A DNA stretch of 64,000 bases from Gemmatimonadota bacterium (GCA_028874985.1 JAPPGI010000230.1:1-64000); one strand, 5' to 3'. Shown: positions 1 through 9,318, counted from the first letter of the stretch. The notes: generated by a model from the sequence alone, not told the origin. Program-made: numbers and translations.

Positions 1-2993
1 CACTTCCCCACGCGGCATGACAATACGTCATCGAACTTCTGAACCGGTGTACTAGTCAAAGCGCGCAGATGTCTGTCCACGCCCGAGGATCGGCGAATCC
101 TCGAACGGTACACCCTGACGAATGCACCAGCCACGTCTTCCGGGTCGGAGCGGAGCGCCCTTCGATACCATGCCGGTTCGGGGCCGTCGTAGCCTCTGGC
201 CAGGAAGAAAGAGCCGAGCGCGCGTTGCAGGACGCCTCCCTCCAGGCGCGCGCAGTCCCGGGCGGCCGTCCGTTCCTCCTCCTTCAGAGCCGCCAGCAGC
301 GGAAGGATGAAATAGGAGATCCTCCCGTCCTCATCGAGCCGGACCAGCTCGTCGAGAGTTGGGAGATCGGTGCGACGAGCCATCCGCCGCAGGCCGTCCA
401 GGGCAACGCGCGACAACTCCTCGTCGCCGAGGAAGAGACCGCGGACTCGCTCCCCGGGTGTGTCGCCGCGCACCGACCTGTTGACTCCCAGATAGGCACT
501 CGCAACATCATGGTAGACACTTGGCGGGCCTTCGCCGCGTGCAAGTGCGCCGGCGTGCTGCCGCACCCCATCGATCCATTCCTTCCTTTTGCGCGCCCGC
601 TCGAGGGCGAGGGGGTGTTTCGGGTTGGGCTGCGGGACCGGCGCCAACAGCGACTCAAGACATTCTTCGAGCGGCGAGTGCCCGGCAATGCGGGCGCGGA
701 CCTCGTCAAGGGTGAGTCCGTCGTTGGCGGTACCGACGCCGGTCCGGGACAGCATTTGACAGGCGAGCCACGGACGGGACTCCGACAGTGCTACGGCTTG
801 TTCCAGGAACCAGGGCGCGAAGTCCGCGACCGGAGCGTCTGCGAGTACATCATCCAAGGTCAGCGAACCGGCGCGCGCGACGGGGTCCGCCGAACCGCGG
901 ATGACGTCATGGTCACGTTGGCGGCGAACGATCTCCAGCATCAGCGCTTTCTGCGTCGGTGGCCGGTCTCTGAGCCAGGCGTAGGCCTTGGACCTGATGT
1001 CATCCTCCGGTTTTTTCGAACCAAGACGAAGTCGAGTCAGGTTTCGCCGTTCGAGAGCACGTTTGCTCGGCGTCAGGGGCAGGACCATCGCAAGCCAGGC
1101 GTACAACCGCGCGGTTTCGATGTCGTCGCCGTGCTGTTCGAGGGCGCGCGCGAGTATCCTCGCAATGCCGCAGCGGGTGTAGAAGTCGTCAATGCGTTCA
1201 CGCCTGCCGTCCAACCACCGGCACAGGCTGTCGAGAACCTCCGCCAGACAGCCTTCGTCCTCGGATCGTCGCGGCAACTCGTGCAGCCAGAAGTCCGCGT
1301 GGCCACTGCCGATGGGGTTGGGTGCGACCGGCCGCGCATGGTCCCAGAGCTTCTCCGGCGTGACGTGTTCCGGATACAGCAGGCCGAGCAGCAGCCCGGT
1401 CAGGCTTCCCCTCGGGTCGTCCAATGCGTCTTCCTCGATCTCCTTCAGGAGCTTGAGGGCTTCATCGATGGAACGCCCATCGGCGGATGAGCCTGCGATC
1501 CACGCCTTCACGGCTGCTGCCCGGGTCCCTGGCCACCAGCGCGAATCGCGTACAACCCCGAGCAGCGGAGGCTGGAGCTCCCGGGGAACGGCCGGACCCT
1601 CCGTGTGGGCCAAGGCACGCAAAGCCAGGTAAGCGAGCGATTGGGTCGCGTCGTCACGCTCCGGGGCGCGGATGATGTCCTGCACGATCGGAAGCGCCCC
1701 GGGCGCGGCCAGCGACGGAAGCGCGGAAGGCGGCCGATGCCGGATGTCGATCTCCCGGGCTCGCACGCGAAGGTTCGCCAGAAGCTGCCGCCGATCCTCG
1801 CGCGAGAACTCCGAAGGGTCCGCATAGACGGCCACGCCAACCGGATCGTCACGGATCAGGGAAGGGCGAGCTGCCGGGCTATTGACCGCGATCCATGCCG
1901 CCAGACCGCGTAGCGATGGCGCGGGCGCACCGTCGTGCCCCGCCATGAGCGCGCGCAACCGGGCCGGCGAGACCTTGCCGCCTTCCACCTGCCCGCCCAG
2001 GAACCGGCCCCCGAGAAACTCCGCGACCTGTCGGTGAATCGGTTCGAAACGGCCGGTTGAAGTCATGGCAAAGAGCCTGGTTCGAAGCGCGCCGTCCAAT
2101 TCCTCGGGGGCAAAACCGGGATCCGCATTCTCGATTTCGCGAATCGACGGGTAGCCGGGGGTCGCTTCAGCCGGATCGACAGCCCATCCGAGAGAGTCCG
2201 TCAGGAGGCTCAGGGCACAGAGCCGGCCGCTCGCATTCAGCAGCGACGCCTCGGAGGGACGAGGCGTCCCCCGCGCAGCGGCGCGATGGGCCGGGTTGCG
2301 CTCCCGGCTCATCGACTTGCAGGCCGATTCGAACAAGCCCCGGCGCCCGGGGATCCGGCCCGTGCCCATTCCGGGTTCCAACAGCAACTCGACACTGAGC
2401 GGGTGCTGGAGAAACCCGTGTAGGCCACACTCATGCGCGTAGCCCATAAGCTCGCTGGCCCGCGCCGGCCCTACGCGGTCTTCCAGAAGCGTGCGCAACT
2501 CCGCTTCGTCCAGGGGATCCAATCGGAGAACGACCAGGTCACGGTACGAACCGAGCGGCCCGAGGGAACCGGCATCATCCTCGCCCAACCACTCGCCGGC
2601 CCTGCACGAGAGACGAAAACGCGGGTGACCGAGACGCTCCAAACCCCTCCTGATGGAGTCGAGCGGTCCACGCCAGTCGCCGGATGCCGTTCGCATCTCG
2701 TCGAGCCCGTCGATAAAGAGCGTCCTTCCACGCCACTCGGGGTTGCCCCCTGCCTCCAACTCCACGAAATCCCTGGCGCTCACCGGCCGGCCGGCCTCCG
2801 CGTCGGCGCCGCACTCCATTTCGAAAGCCGTCGTCCTTCCGGATCCGGGCTCGCCGAGCAGAACATACGCCGGCGCGTCCCGGTAGTCCGCCAACCAACT
2901 CGCCTCCGCTGACGAAGCTGCATCGGGCTCCGCGGACGGGCCCGGATCGAGGTTCACCTCGTGAACCCGCCGGGGCACCCGAAGCGTCCTCAT
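1..2993 (-). CDS. NACHT-like STAND NTPase, C-terminus beyond window
   Basis: The frame is open from the ATG at 2993 to the window edge (about 997 residues) with no stop, so the gene is partial. Residues 47-55 read GEPGSGRTT, a Walker A motif, residues 91-99 TLFIDGLDE, a Walker B of NACHT type, and RLSCRAGEW follows near 127-135 where NACHT proteins carry their sensor arginine. The rest is helical, Leu/Ala/Arg-rich and HEAT-like. No effector domain precedes the P-loop; one could lie in the missing end. The P-loop lysine is arginine here. The start overlaps the stop of the upstream ATPase gene as ATGA, so the two are probably translated together. Known bacterial NACHT proteins include phage sensors; a defence role here is inferred only. 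NTPase identity is well supported, function is not. Confidence 0.8.
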   Translation of the reverse strand, partial: MRTLRVPRRVHEVNLDPGPSAEPDAASSAEASWLADYRDAPAYVLLGEPGSGRTTAFEMECGADAEAGRPVSARDFVELEAGGNPEWRGRTLFIDGLDEMRTASGDWRGPLDSIRRGLERLGHPRFRLSCRAGEWLGEDDAGSLGPLGSYRDLVVLRLDPLDEAELRTLLEDRVGPARASELMGYAHECGLHGFLQHPLSVELLLEPGMGTGRIPGRRGLFESACKSMSRERNPAHRAAARGTPRPSEASLLNASGRLCALSLLTDSLGWAVDPAEATPGYPSIREIENADPGFAPEELDGALRTRLFAMTSTGRFEPIHRQVAEFLGGRFLGGQVEGGKVSPARLRALMAGHDGAPAPSLRGLAAWIAVNSPAARPSLIRDDPVGVAVYADPSEFSREDRRQLLANLRVRAREIDIRHRPPSALPSLAAPGALPIVQDIIRAPERDDATQSLAYLALRALAHTEGPAVPRELQPPLLGVVRDSRWWPGTRAAAVKAWIAGSSADGRSIDEALKLLKEIEEDALDDPRGSLTGLLLGLLYPEHVTPEKLWDHARPVAPNPIGSGHADFWLHELPRRSEDEGCLAEVLDSLCRWLDGRRERIDDFYTRCGIARILARALEQHGDDIETARLYAWLAMVLPLTPSKRALERRNLTRLRLGSKKPEDDIRSKAYAWLRDRPPTQKALMLEIVRRQRDHDVIRGSADPVARAGSLTLDDVLADAPVADFAPWFLEQAVALSESRPWLACQMLSRTGVGTANDGLTLDEVRARIAGHSPLEECLESLLAPVPQPNPKHPLALERARKRKEWIDGVRQHAGALARGEGPPSVYHDVASAYLGVNRSVRGDTPGERVRGLFLGDEELSRVALDGLRRMARRTDLPTLDELVRLDEDGRISYFILPLLAALKEEERTAARDCARLEGGVLQRALGSFFLARGYDGPEPAWYRRALRSDPEDVAGAFVRVYRSRIRRSSGVDRHLRALTSTPVQKFDDVLSCRVGK

Positions 2994-4291
2994 CGTTCCT
3001 TCTCGAGCCAGTAGCTGGCGGGTTCGGACAGGAACTCGTGGAGCGCCACGCCACCCGTGCCCACCACCTCGGTGCGGGTGGGCTTGAATCGCCTTGTGAA
3101 CTCCTCCATTCCGCTCACGGCCCGCCGCTGCATGCCGGTCTTCACTTCTATCGCCGTCAAACGCGGCCCGCGTGCGAGTACGAAGTCCACCTCCAGGCCG
3201 TTGCGGCGCCAGTAGTAGAGCTTCACTCCCGGCGTGCGGGTATTGTGGAGATGGGCACCCACCGCGCTCTCCACGATCCGGCCCCAGAAGGAGCGGTCGG
3301 CCTTCGCCTCCTCGAACGTATACCCCGACGAAGCCGTCATCAGCGCCGTATTCAGCACGTTGAGCTTGGGGCTGGAAGCGCGTCGGCGGTGAGTCTTCGA
3401 GCTGTAGTTACCGAGACCGGCCAGCAACCCCGCGCCACTCAGCAGCGTGAGGTAGCGCGCCAGCGTCGTCGTGTTGCCGGCGTCCTGGAGTTGTCCGAGC
3501 ATCTTGTTGTAGGACAGGATTTGCCCGGAATAGAAGGAACCCAGTTCCAGCAGGCTGGAAAGCAGCGCGGGCTTGTCCACCCGGGTAAGGGAGAGGATGT
3601 CCCGCTCGACATTGCGTTGAACGATCCCATCCTCGATGTAGCCCCGCCAATCGTCCTCGTCCTTCCATCGTTCCGCTCCCGCGGGGTATCCGCCGAAGAA
3701 CAGATACCGGTCCATGCTGCAATCGAAGGCGCCGACCATCTCCGCCAGCGACCAGTGGCTGACCGGAAACGGCAGGAACCTGCCGACCAGCCGTTCCCCC
3801 AGACCGAGCATCAACGGGAGCGGCGCGGATCCCATGACGACCACGCGGAGCGGACAGCCGGTCGCCTGGTCCTGGTCCCACAGACCCTTCACCGTTCGGG
3901 ACCAATCGGGTACGTCCTGGATCTCGTCCAACACCAGCACGGCTCCGCGGGGTGAGCGTTCGGCCGCGTGACGCGCCTGTTCCCATATTCCGGCGAGCCA
4001 GCGTGAATCAGGCCGACGGACGAAGGCGCGGCCTTCCGTGTGCGACGGTTGCGGAAACCCGGGCCACGAGTGGGTGTCGCCGGGTTGCAGTTCCGGACCC
4101 GTACCCGGAGGCGCGTCCACAGCCACATATCGCCAGGCGATTCCCGATGACTTCAGTGTCGCCAGCGCCTGACGGGCAATCGTCGTCTTGCCTGTCTGGC
4201 GGGGGCCGGTGACAGCTATGAGGCGTCGCCGCCGGCTCTCTGTGAGGAGCTTCACGAGGCGGTGAACATGGGTGCGCCGGAAGGTACTCAT
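2990..4291 (-). CDS. AAA_14/DUF4143 ATPase with PD-(D/E)XK-like C-terminus
   Basis: 433 residues. Walker A GPRQTGKTT lies at 29-37 and Walker B VLVLDEIQ at 118-125, followed by the GSAPL sensor segment near 154-158. This is the usual AAA_14 plus DUF4143 layout and length. The C-terminal part contains GLEVDF (Asp369) and AIEVK (Glu382, Lys384), preceded by a helix with Glu341, matching a PD-(D/E)XK nuclease core. The family is widespread and poorly characterised; its nuclease-like fold is known, but activity is usually unproven. It is the first gene of a two-gene operon; its TGA stop overlaps the ATG of the NACHT-type gene. An inverted repeat sits about 20 bases upstream of its start and may be an operator. 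Confidence 0.85.
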   Translation of the reverse strand: MSTFRRTHVHRLVKLLTESRRRRLIAVTGPRQTGKTTIARQALATLKSSGIAWRYVAVDAPPGTGPELQPGDTHSWPGFPQPSHTEGRAFVRRPDSRWLAGIWEQARHAAERSPRGAVLVLDEIQDVPDWSRTVKGLWDQDQATGCPLRVVVMGSAPLPLMLGLGERLVGRFLPFPVSHWSLAEMVGAFDCSMDRYLFFGGYPAGAERWKDEDDWRGYIEDGIVQRNVERDILSLTRVDKPALLSSLLELGSFYSGQILSYNKMLGQLQDAGNTTTLARYLTLLSGAGLLAGLGNYSSKTHRRRASSPKLNVLNTALMTASSGYTFEEAKADRSFWGRIVESAVGAHLHNTRTPGVKLYYWRRNGLEVDFVLARGPRLTAIEVKTGMQRRAVSGMEEFTRRFKPTRTEVVGTGGVALHEFLSEPASYWLEKER

Positions 4292-4309
4292 GCGAGCAAA
4301 GCTAATCGC

Positions 4310-4325
4310 TGAGTGAAAATACTCA
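4310..4325. promoter_or_regulatory. Inverted repeat upstream of the ATPase pair
   Basis: TGAGT, six bases, ACTCA. It lies 19-34 bases upstream of the 4291 start, in the only noncoding stretch before the operon, and the segment is AT-richer than its surroundings. A further ACTCA half-site overlaps the start codon. A position over the promoter would suit an autorepressor site. No binding protein is identified. Confidence 0.35.
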
Positions 4326-4375
4326 ATAGCATGACCGAACGGCTTGAGGCCAGCGCAGACCAGTTCAGGTTCGGT

Positions 4376-5680
4376 TCAGCTGATCACCCGCATCCGCGGC
4401 CGCGCCCGGTACTTCTCGTAGAGGGACTTGTGCCTGTTGTCGAGGCTGACGCCGCGGCCGAGGATGAACAGGTCGGTGACCTGCGTCCGGATCTCGAGCG
4501 GATCGCCGTCGGTGATCATGAGGTTGGCGATCTTGCCCTCCTCGATGGTGCCGATGCGGTCGCCGAAGCCCAGCATGTCCGCCGCGTTCCGGGTCACCGC
4601 CGCCAGCGCCGCCTCGTGGGGGAGTCCGTATGGAACCGCCTGGGCGGCCTCGTAGGGCAGCGTCCGCGACGAGGACGAGTTGAAGGTGGCGAACGCGATC
4701 TTCACACCCGCGGCGTGCAGCTTGCCGGGGTTGGCGTACGCCTCGTCGTAGGAGACGTCCGCGCCCGACGGCATCGCCTGCGTCCCCGAGAGGATGACGC
4801 CGACCTCGTTCTCGGCCAGGAAGTCGGCGACCTTCCATGCCTCCCGCCCGCCGGTGATCACGAACCGGATGTTCTGTTCCCGCGCCCATTCGACGGCGTT
4901 CCTGATGTTGCGCTCGCCGTTGGCCGAGAGCAGGACCGGCATCTCGCGGTTCACGACCTTCGCCATCGCCTCGTTCTTGAGGTCGCGCGGCAGGTCGACG
5001 CCGGCCTTGACCGCTCGGTCGTAGCGCCGGGCCGCGTCGAACCACTCGTCCAGCCGGTCGACCGCTTCGCGGTGGCGTTCCTGCGCCGCCGCCCAGCCCC
5101 CGCCCCCCCCACCGCCCCCGCGCCGCCCGAAGCGGAAGCCGCCGCCACCGCCCAGGCCCGGGTAGTTGATCACCATGGCGGCGCCGGGCTCGATCCACAT
5201 CTCCTCGACCGTCCAGCCGTCGAGCCCGATCAGCGAAGCCTGCCCCGCGACGGTGCCGCCCTGCGGCGCGGCCATGGTGAGGGTGATGCCGTTGGCGCGC
5301 GCCACGGGGATGTGCTCGGTGGCGGGGTGGATCGCGGTGGCGGCCTGGAGGTGCGGCTTGAAGCCGCCCTGCTCGCGCGCGTCGTTGGTGACGTCCACGG
5401 CGCCGATCTCGGTGAGGCCGAGCCGGCTCACGGCGTCGAACATGCCGGGATAGACGTGCCTGCCGGTGGCGTCGACCACCTCGGCGCCCTGCGGGGCCTG
5501 CACGTCCGGGCCGACGGCGGCGATGCGGCCGTCCTCGATCACCACCGTGCCCGTGAAGGTCTCGCCGGCCAGGGTGTGGACGGTGCCGCCGGTGATCGCG
5601 TACGTCTGGGCGGCGGCGGGGGCGGGGAGGCCGAGGGCCAGCGCCGCGAGGGCGGCGACGGAAAGTGTGTTGCGGGTCAT
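4376..5680 (-). CDS. Exported amidohydrolase-family protein, degenerate metal site
   Basis: 434 residues with a clear signal peptide ending LPAPAAAQT near residue 25. The fold markers of imidazolonepropionase-like amidohydrolases are present: an N-terminal beta segment TYAITGGTVHTLAG, a YPGMFDA strand, and a C-terminal IGTIEEGKIANLMI segment. The usual HxH after the first barrel strand is replaced (MFDAVSRLG), and the later His and Asp ligand positions also look lost (LLSANGE, FATFNSS). A glycine-rich loop lies near residues 175-195. It is the second gene of a coupled pair: its ATG overlaps the stop of the upstream double-domain gene as ATGA. It may be a non-catalytic partner of that protein. 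Family assignment is firm; activity is doubtful. Confidence 0.85.
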   Translation of the reverse strand: MTRNTLSVAALAALALGLPAPAAAQTYAITGGTVHTLAGETFTGTVVIEDGRIAAVGPDVQAPQGAEVVDATGRHVYPGMFDAVSRLGLTEIGAVDVTNDAREQGGFKPHLQAATAIHPATEHIPVARANGITLTMAAPQGGTVAGQASLIGLDGWTVEEMWIEPGAAMVINYPGLGGGGGFRFGRRGGGGGGGGWAAAQERHREAVDRLDEWFDAARRYDRAVKAGVDLPRDLKNEAMAKVVNREMPVLLSANGERNIRNAVEWAREQNIRFVITGGREAWKVADFLAENEVGVILSGTQAMPSGADVSYDEAYANPGKLHAAGVKIAFATFNSSSSRTLPYEAAQAVPYGLPHEAALAAVTRNAADMLGFGDRIGTIEEGKIANLMITDGDPLEIRTQVTDLFILGRGVSLDNRHKSLYEKYRARPRMRVIS

Positions 5681-8511
5681 CGGTTCGCTCCCAGATGCTT
5701 CTCGATGAGCGCTTCCTTCTCGGCCTCGATCGCGGCCTGGCGCTCACGGTCCATGTCGATGTCGAAGTAGAGCTTCCCGTCCACGTAGGTCCGGACGGCC
5801 TTGCCGTACATGCTCAGAGGATGGCCGTCCCAGACGACCAGGTCGGCGTCCTTGCCCTCGTCGATCGAGCCGGTGCGGTCGTCGATGCCGAACTGGATGG
5901 CGGCGTTGAGGGTGACGAGCCGCAGCGCCCGTTCCTCGTCGAGGCCGCCCCACTTGATGGCCTTCGCGGCCTCCTGGTTGAGGTGGCGGATCTCCTCGCC
6001 CGAGTCGGAGTTGATGGTGACGAGCACGCCGCGCTCGGTCATCAGCGCCGCGTTGTGCGGGATCGCGTCGTAGGCCTCGACCTTGTACGCCCACCAGTCC
6101 GAGAAGGTGGAGGCGCCGGCGCCGTGGGCGGCGATCTCGTCGGCGATCTTGTAGCCCTCGAGTACGTGCTGGAGGGTGCGGACGGTGAAGCCGAACTCCT
6201 CGCCGAGGCGCAGCAGCTGCAGGATCTCGTCGGCGCGGTAGCAGTGCGAGTGCACCCAGCGCTCGCCCTTCAGGATCTGCATGAGGGCTTCCAGCTTGAG
6301 GTCGCGGCGCGGCGCCACCCCGCGCCGCCCCCCGGCCTCGTAGGCGTCCCATTCCGCCATGTACTCGCGCGCGTCGAGGAAGGCCTGCCGGATCACGTCC
6401 TGCACCCCCATGCGCGAGGCGGGGTAGCGGTCGGGGTCGCGGTCGCGCTTGGTGTTCTCGCCCAGCGCGAACTTGATGCCCGGGTGCGCCCCGATGAGCA
6501 GGTAGTCCGCGTCGGCGCCCCAGCGCAGCTTGATGACCGCGTTGCCGCCGCCGATCGGGTTGGCCGAGCCGTGCAGGATGTTGATCGTGGTGACGCCGCC
6601 CGCCAGCGCCCGGTACATGCCGATGTCCTCGGGCCGGATCACGTCCTCGATCGTCACCATCGACGAAACGTTCACCGTGCCCTCGTTGATGCTCATGGCG
6701 GCCATGTGGGAGTGCGCGTCGATGATGCCGGGGGTGACGTACCGGCCCGACGCGTCCACCACGGTGGTGCCCGGGGGAGCGCTCAGCCCGGTGCCGATTT
6801 CGGCGATCCTGCCGTCGCGGATCAGGATGTCGGTGTCTTCGAGGGTGCCGTGCGAGGCGGTCAGCACGGTGGCCCCGGTGATCAGGGTGACGGGGTCGTC
6901 GCGGTAGGGTCCGGTGTTGGCGCTCATCGGCACCGGGGGGGCCGCCGGGTCGGGACCGGAGGCGCGTCCCCGGCCACCTCGGCCCGGAGGTCCGCCGCGC
7001 CCGCGTCCCCGGCGGGGTCCGGCCTCGGTCTCCTCGTCCTCCTCCTCGTCTTCCGCGACCTCCTCGTCGCCGGGTTCGCCTTCCTCCTCCCCTTCCTCCT
7101 CCGCCTCCGTTTCCTCCTCCTCCTCGTCCGCTTCCTCATCCCCGCCCATCTCGAACATCTCGCCGTCCACGAAGACCACCTCGACGCGCGTCTCTTCGTC
7201 CAGGAGCCCGCCGTCGGCGACGATCAGGTTGGCGATCTTGCCCTCGTCGATGGAGCCGAGCCGGTCGGCGACGCCGAAGATCTCGGCCGGCGCGAGGGTC
7301 AGCGCGCGGATGGCCGCCTCCTCGGCGAGCCCCTGGGCCACCGCGCGGCGCACCGCCGGCAGCACCTCGTCCGGACCGCCCAGCCCGCCCGAGTAGAAGG
7401 CGAAGCGGACGCCGGCCTCGGCGAGGACGGCGGGGGTGGTGGGGGCGCGGTCGTAGCGGCGGAGCTGCGACAGGGTCGGGACGGCTTCGGGGTCGCCGCC
7501 GGTGGGCGGCTCGGGCCAGTCGAGGTTCACGAGCGCGGGGACGCCGCTTGCGGCCAGCAGATCGGCGGCCGCCCAGGCCTGCTGCGCGCCGTACACGATG
7601 GGCCGCACACCCATCTCGCTCGTCGTGGCCAGGGCCCGTCCGATGTCGGAACGGGTGTCGGCGGGGAACGCGGGCCACGCTTCGGCGAACTGCATGCGGA
7701 TCGGCTCGAGCGCCGGATCCCACTCGGGGCGGCGCTTGCCGCGCGGATCGGCCTCGTACGCCGCCCACGCGTCCCGGTAGTGCACGGCGTCGTAGTAGAG
7801 CTGCTTGAGATAGGCGAAAACGCCCATTGAACTGCCCGGGTAGCCGGAGAAGGTGCGGGCGCGGTCCTGCAGGTTGACGCGCATGGCCGCCGGCGTCGCG
7901 ACCACCATCTGACGCGGGCGGTCGAAGGAGCGCAGGTTGAGGACCGCCGCCTGGCCGGGGACCAGCCCGGCGTGCAGGGTGCTGAGCACCGTGGTGAAGC
8001 CGGCGCCGCGCCACTCCTCGAAGCGGTCGTCAGCGCCGTCGATGTCGTCGGCGGCGGTGAGCCAGGTGGAGGTCCCCGGGCGGTCCTCGGGGCCCCAGGA
8101 ATGGGGCGGATCTTCCTGCGCGCCGCCGCTTCCCGGACCGCCGAAGCCCCCGAAGCCGCCGAAGCCCCCGCCCGCCGGCGCGGAGCCGTGCCCGAGGGTG
8201 GTGAAGGCGTCGAAGAGCCCGGGATAGACGGACTTGCCGGTGCCGTCGACGACCCATGCGCCGACGGGGGGCTCCGCGCCGCGGCCGACCGCCGTGATGA
8301 TGCCGTTGTCGACGACCACGGTGGCGTCGTCCAGGGTGGCGCCCGACACGGTCACGACGCGTGCGTTCTCGATGGCGAAGAGGCGCACGCCGTCGGGCCG
8401 GGTGGGGCGCGGCTGGGCTTCGAGCGCCGCCGGTGCCGCCGCGGCGAAGAGGATGAGGAGGGCTGCGAGCCCGGGGGGGACCGCGGGTGCCCGGGGGGGG
8501 CGTGACTGCAT
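5677..8511 (-). CDS. Exported protein with two tandem amidohydrolase domains
   Basis: 944 residues from the ATG at 8511, preceded by CCGGAGAAG at a suitable distance; the reading frame stays open far upstream but that part is not protein-like. A signal peptide covers about residues 1-33 (ending ALEAQ). The first amidohydrolase domain (about 40-480) has a YPGLFDAFTTLG strand without the HxH ligands. A strongly acidic Glu-rich linker and an RG/GG-rich patch (about 480-545) lead to the second domain (about 550-944). That domain keeps PGIIDAHSH, VHSHCYR, TLQH and NSDSG, the expected metal ligands. It therefore looks like one active and one inactive barrel in a single chain. It overlaps the next amidohydrolase gene by ATGA and probably forms a complex with its product in the periplasm. 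The substrate cannot be read from the sequence; peptides or cyclic amides are typical of the family. Confidence 0.88.
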   Translation of the reverse strand: MQSRPPRAPAVPPGLAALLILFAAAAPAALEAQPRPTRPDGVRLFAIENARVVTVSGATLDDATVVVDNGIITAVGRGAEPPVGAWVVDGTGKSVYPGLFDAFTTLGHGSAPAGGGFGGFGGFGGPGSGGAQEDPPHSWGPEDRPGTSTWLTAADDIDGADDRFEEWRGAGFTTVLSTLHAGLVPGQAAVLNLRSFDRPRQMVVATPAAMRVNLQDRARTFSGYPGSSMGVFAYLKQLYYDAVHYRDAWAAYEADPRGKRRPEWDPALEPIRMQFAEAWPAFPADTRSDIGRALATTSEMGVRPIVYGAQQAWAAADLLAASGVPALVNLDWPEPPTGGDPEAVPTLSQLRRYDRAPTTPAVLAEAGVRFAFYSGGLGGPDEVLPAVRRAVAQGLAEEAAIRALTLAPAEIFGVADRLGSIDEGKIANLIVADGGLLDEETRVEVVFVDGEMFEMGGDEEADEEEEETEAEEEGEEEGEPGDEEVAEDEEEDEETEAGPRRGRGRGGPPGRGGRGRASGPDPAAPPVPMSANTGPYRDDPVTLITGATVLTASHGTLEDTDILIRDGRIAEIGTGLSAPPGTTVVDASGRYVTPGIIDAHSHMAAMSINEGTVNVSSMVTIEDVIRPEDIGMYRALAGGVTTINILHGSANPIGGGNAVIKLRWGADADYLLIGAHPGIKFALGENTKRDRDPDRYPASRMGVQDVIRQAFLDAREYMAEWDAYEAGGRRGVAPRRDLKLEALMQILKGERWVHSHCYRADEILQLLRLGEEFGFTVRTLQHVLEGYKIADEIAAHGAGASTFSDWWAYKVEAYDAIPHNAALMTERGVLVTINSDSGEEIRHLNQEAAKAIKWGGLDEERALRLVTLNAAIQFGIDDRTGSIDEGKDADLVVWDGHPLSMYGKAVRTYVDGKLYFDIDMDRERQAAIEAEKEALIEKHLGANR

Positions 8512-8592
8512 GGAAACGCTTCTCCGGATGGGGTGGTGCGTGATCGGGCGCGAACATGGTAAGCTGTCAGCCACACGAAAGACAGCCCGCCC

Positions 8593-9303
8593 ATGACCCC
8601 GCCCCCATTCCAGCTCTTCGGCGCACCCCACATCCTCGCGATGGCCGCGATGGCGGCCGTGCCGGCGGCGCTGTCCCTGGCGGTGCGGCGCCTCGGCTCG
8701 CAGCGGGTGACCCGGGCCGTGTGCGTCTCGCTGGCGACGGTGATCCTGGCGAACGAGGTCGTGTACTGGATCTTCCGCTTCGTGACCCTGGGGGGCGCGA
8801 CCTTCGTGCGGGAGCACCTGCCGCTTCACGTCTGCGGAGTGAGTGTGCTGCTCTCGGCGGCCACGCTGCTCTTTCGCCGCCGCTTCACCTACGAGCTCGT
8901 CTACTTCTGGGGCCTCGCGGGCGCGGGCAACGCGATGATCACCCCGGAGCTGGCCGACGGCTTCCCGTCCTATCACTTCTTCCAGTTCTTCATCTCGCAC
9001 GCCGGAATCGTCGCCACCGCGATCTTCGCCACGTGGGGCCTGGGGATGCGGCCGACCCTCGGGTCGCTGCTGCGGGCCTTTGTGGCGCTCAACGTCATGG
9101 CCGTGGTCCTGACGCCCGTGAACATCGCGCTGGACGCCAACTACATGTACCTGCGCGCGGCCCCGGACACGGCCTCGCCCTTCCTGTTCCTCCCCTGGCC
9201 TTGGTACATTCCATGGCTCGAAGTGCTGGCGCTGGCGTTCTTCGGGGCGCTGTATCTGCCGGCGTACCTGGGGAAGAGGGCGCACGCCCGCGATCAGGAC
9301 TGA
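8593..9303 (+). CDS. TIGR02206 (YwaF-like) integral membrane protein
   Basis: 236 residues with about seven hydrophobic segments. The PLHVCGVSVLL motif at the third segment and the overall order of segments match the TIGR02206/YwaF family, whose role is unknown. Length is normal for the family. The ATG follows an intergenic gap of 81 bases to the divergent amidohydrolase operon, so a short divergent promoter region must lie in 8512-8592. The next gene starts 15 bases after its stop and may be cotranscribed, though the two have no obvious functional link. Confidence 0.85.
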   Translation: MTPPPFQLFGAPHILAMAAMAAVPAALSLAVRRLGSQRVTRAVCVSLATVILANEVVYWIFRFVTLGGATFVREHLPLHVCGVSVLLSAATLLFRRRFTYELVYFWGLAGAGNAMITPELADGFPSYHFFQFFISHAGIVATAIFATWGLGMRPTLGSLLRAFVALNVMAVVLTPVNIALDANYMYLRAAPDTASPFLFLPWPWYIPWLEVLALAFFGALYLPAYLGKRAHARDQD

Positions 9304-9318
9304 TCGGGACCGTCGATA

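Noticed and set aside
69-1490. Long plus-strand open frame opposite the NACHT-like gene
   Set aside because: It is the complement of a well-supported protein with Walker motifs; its own translation is Arg/Gly/Pro-rich without domains.
5665-7830. 721-codon plus-strand open frame
   Set aside because: Complement of the amidohydrolase genes, with Val/Asp/Gly-rich shadow composition typical of high-GC DNA.
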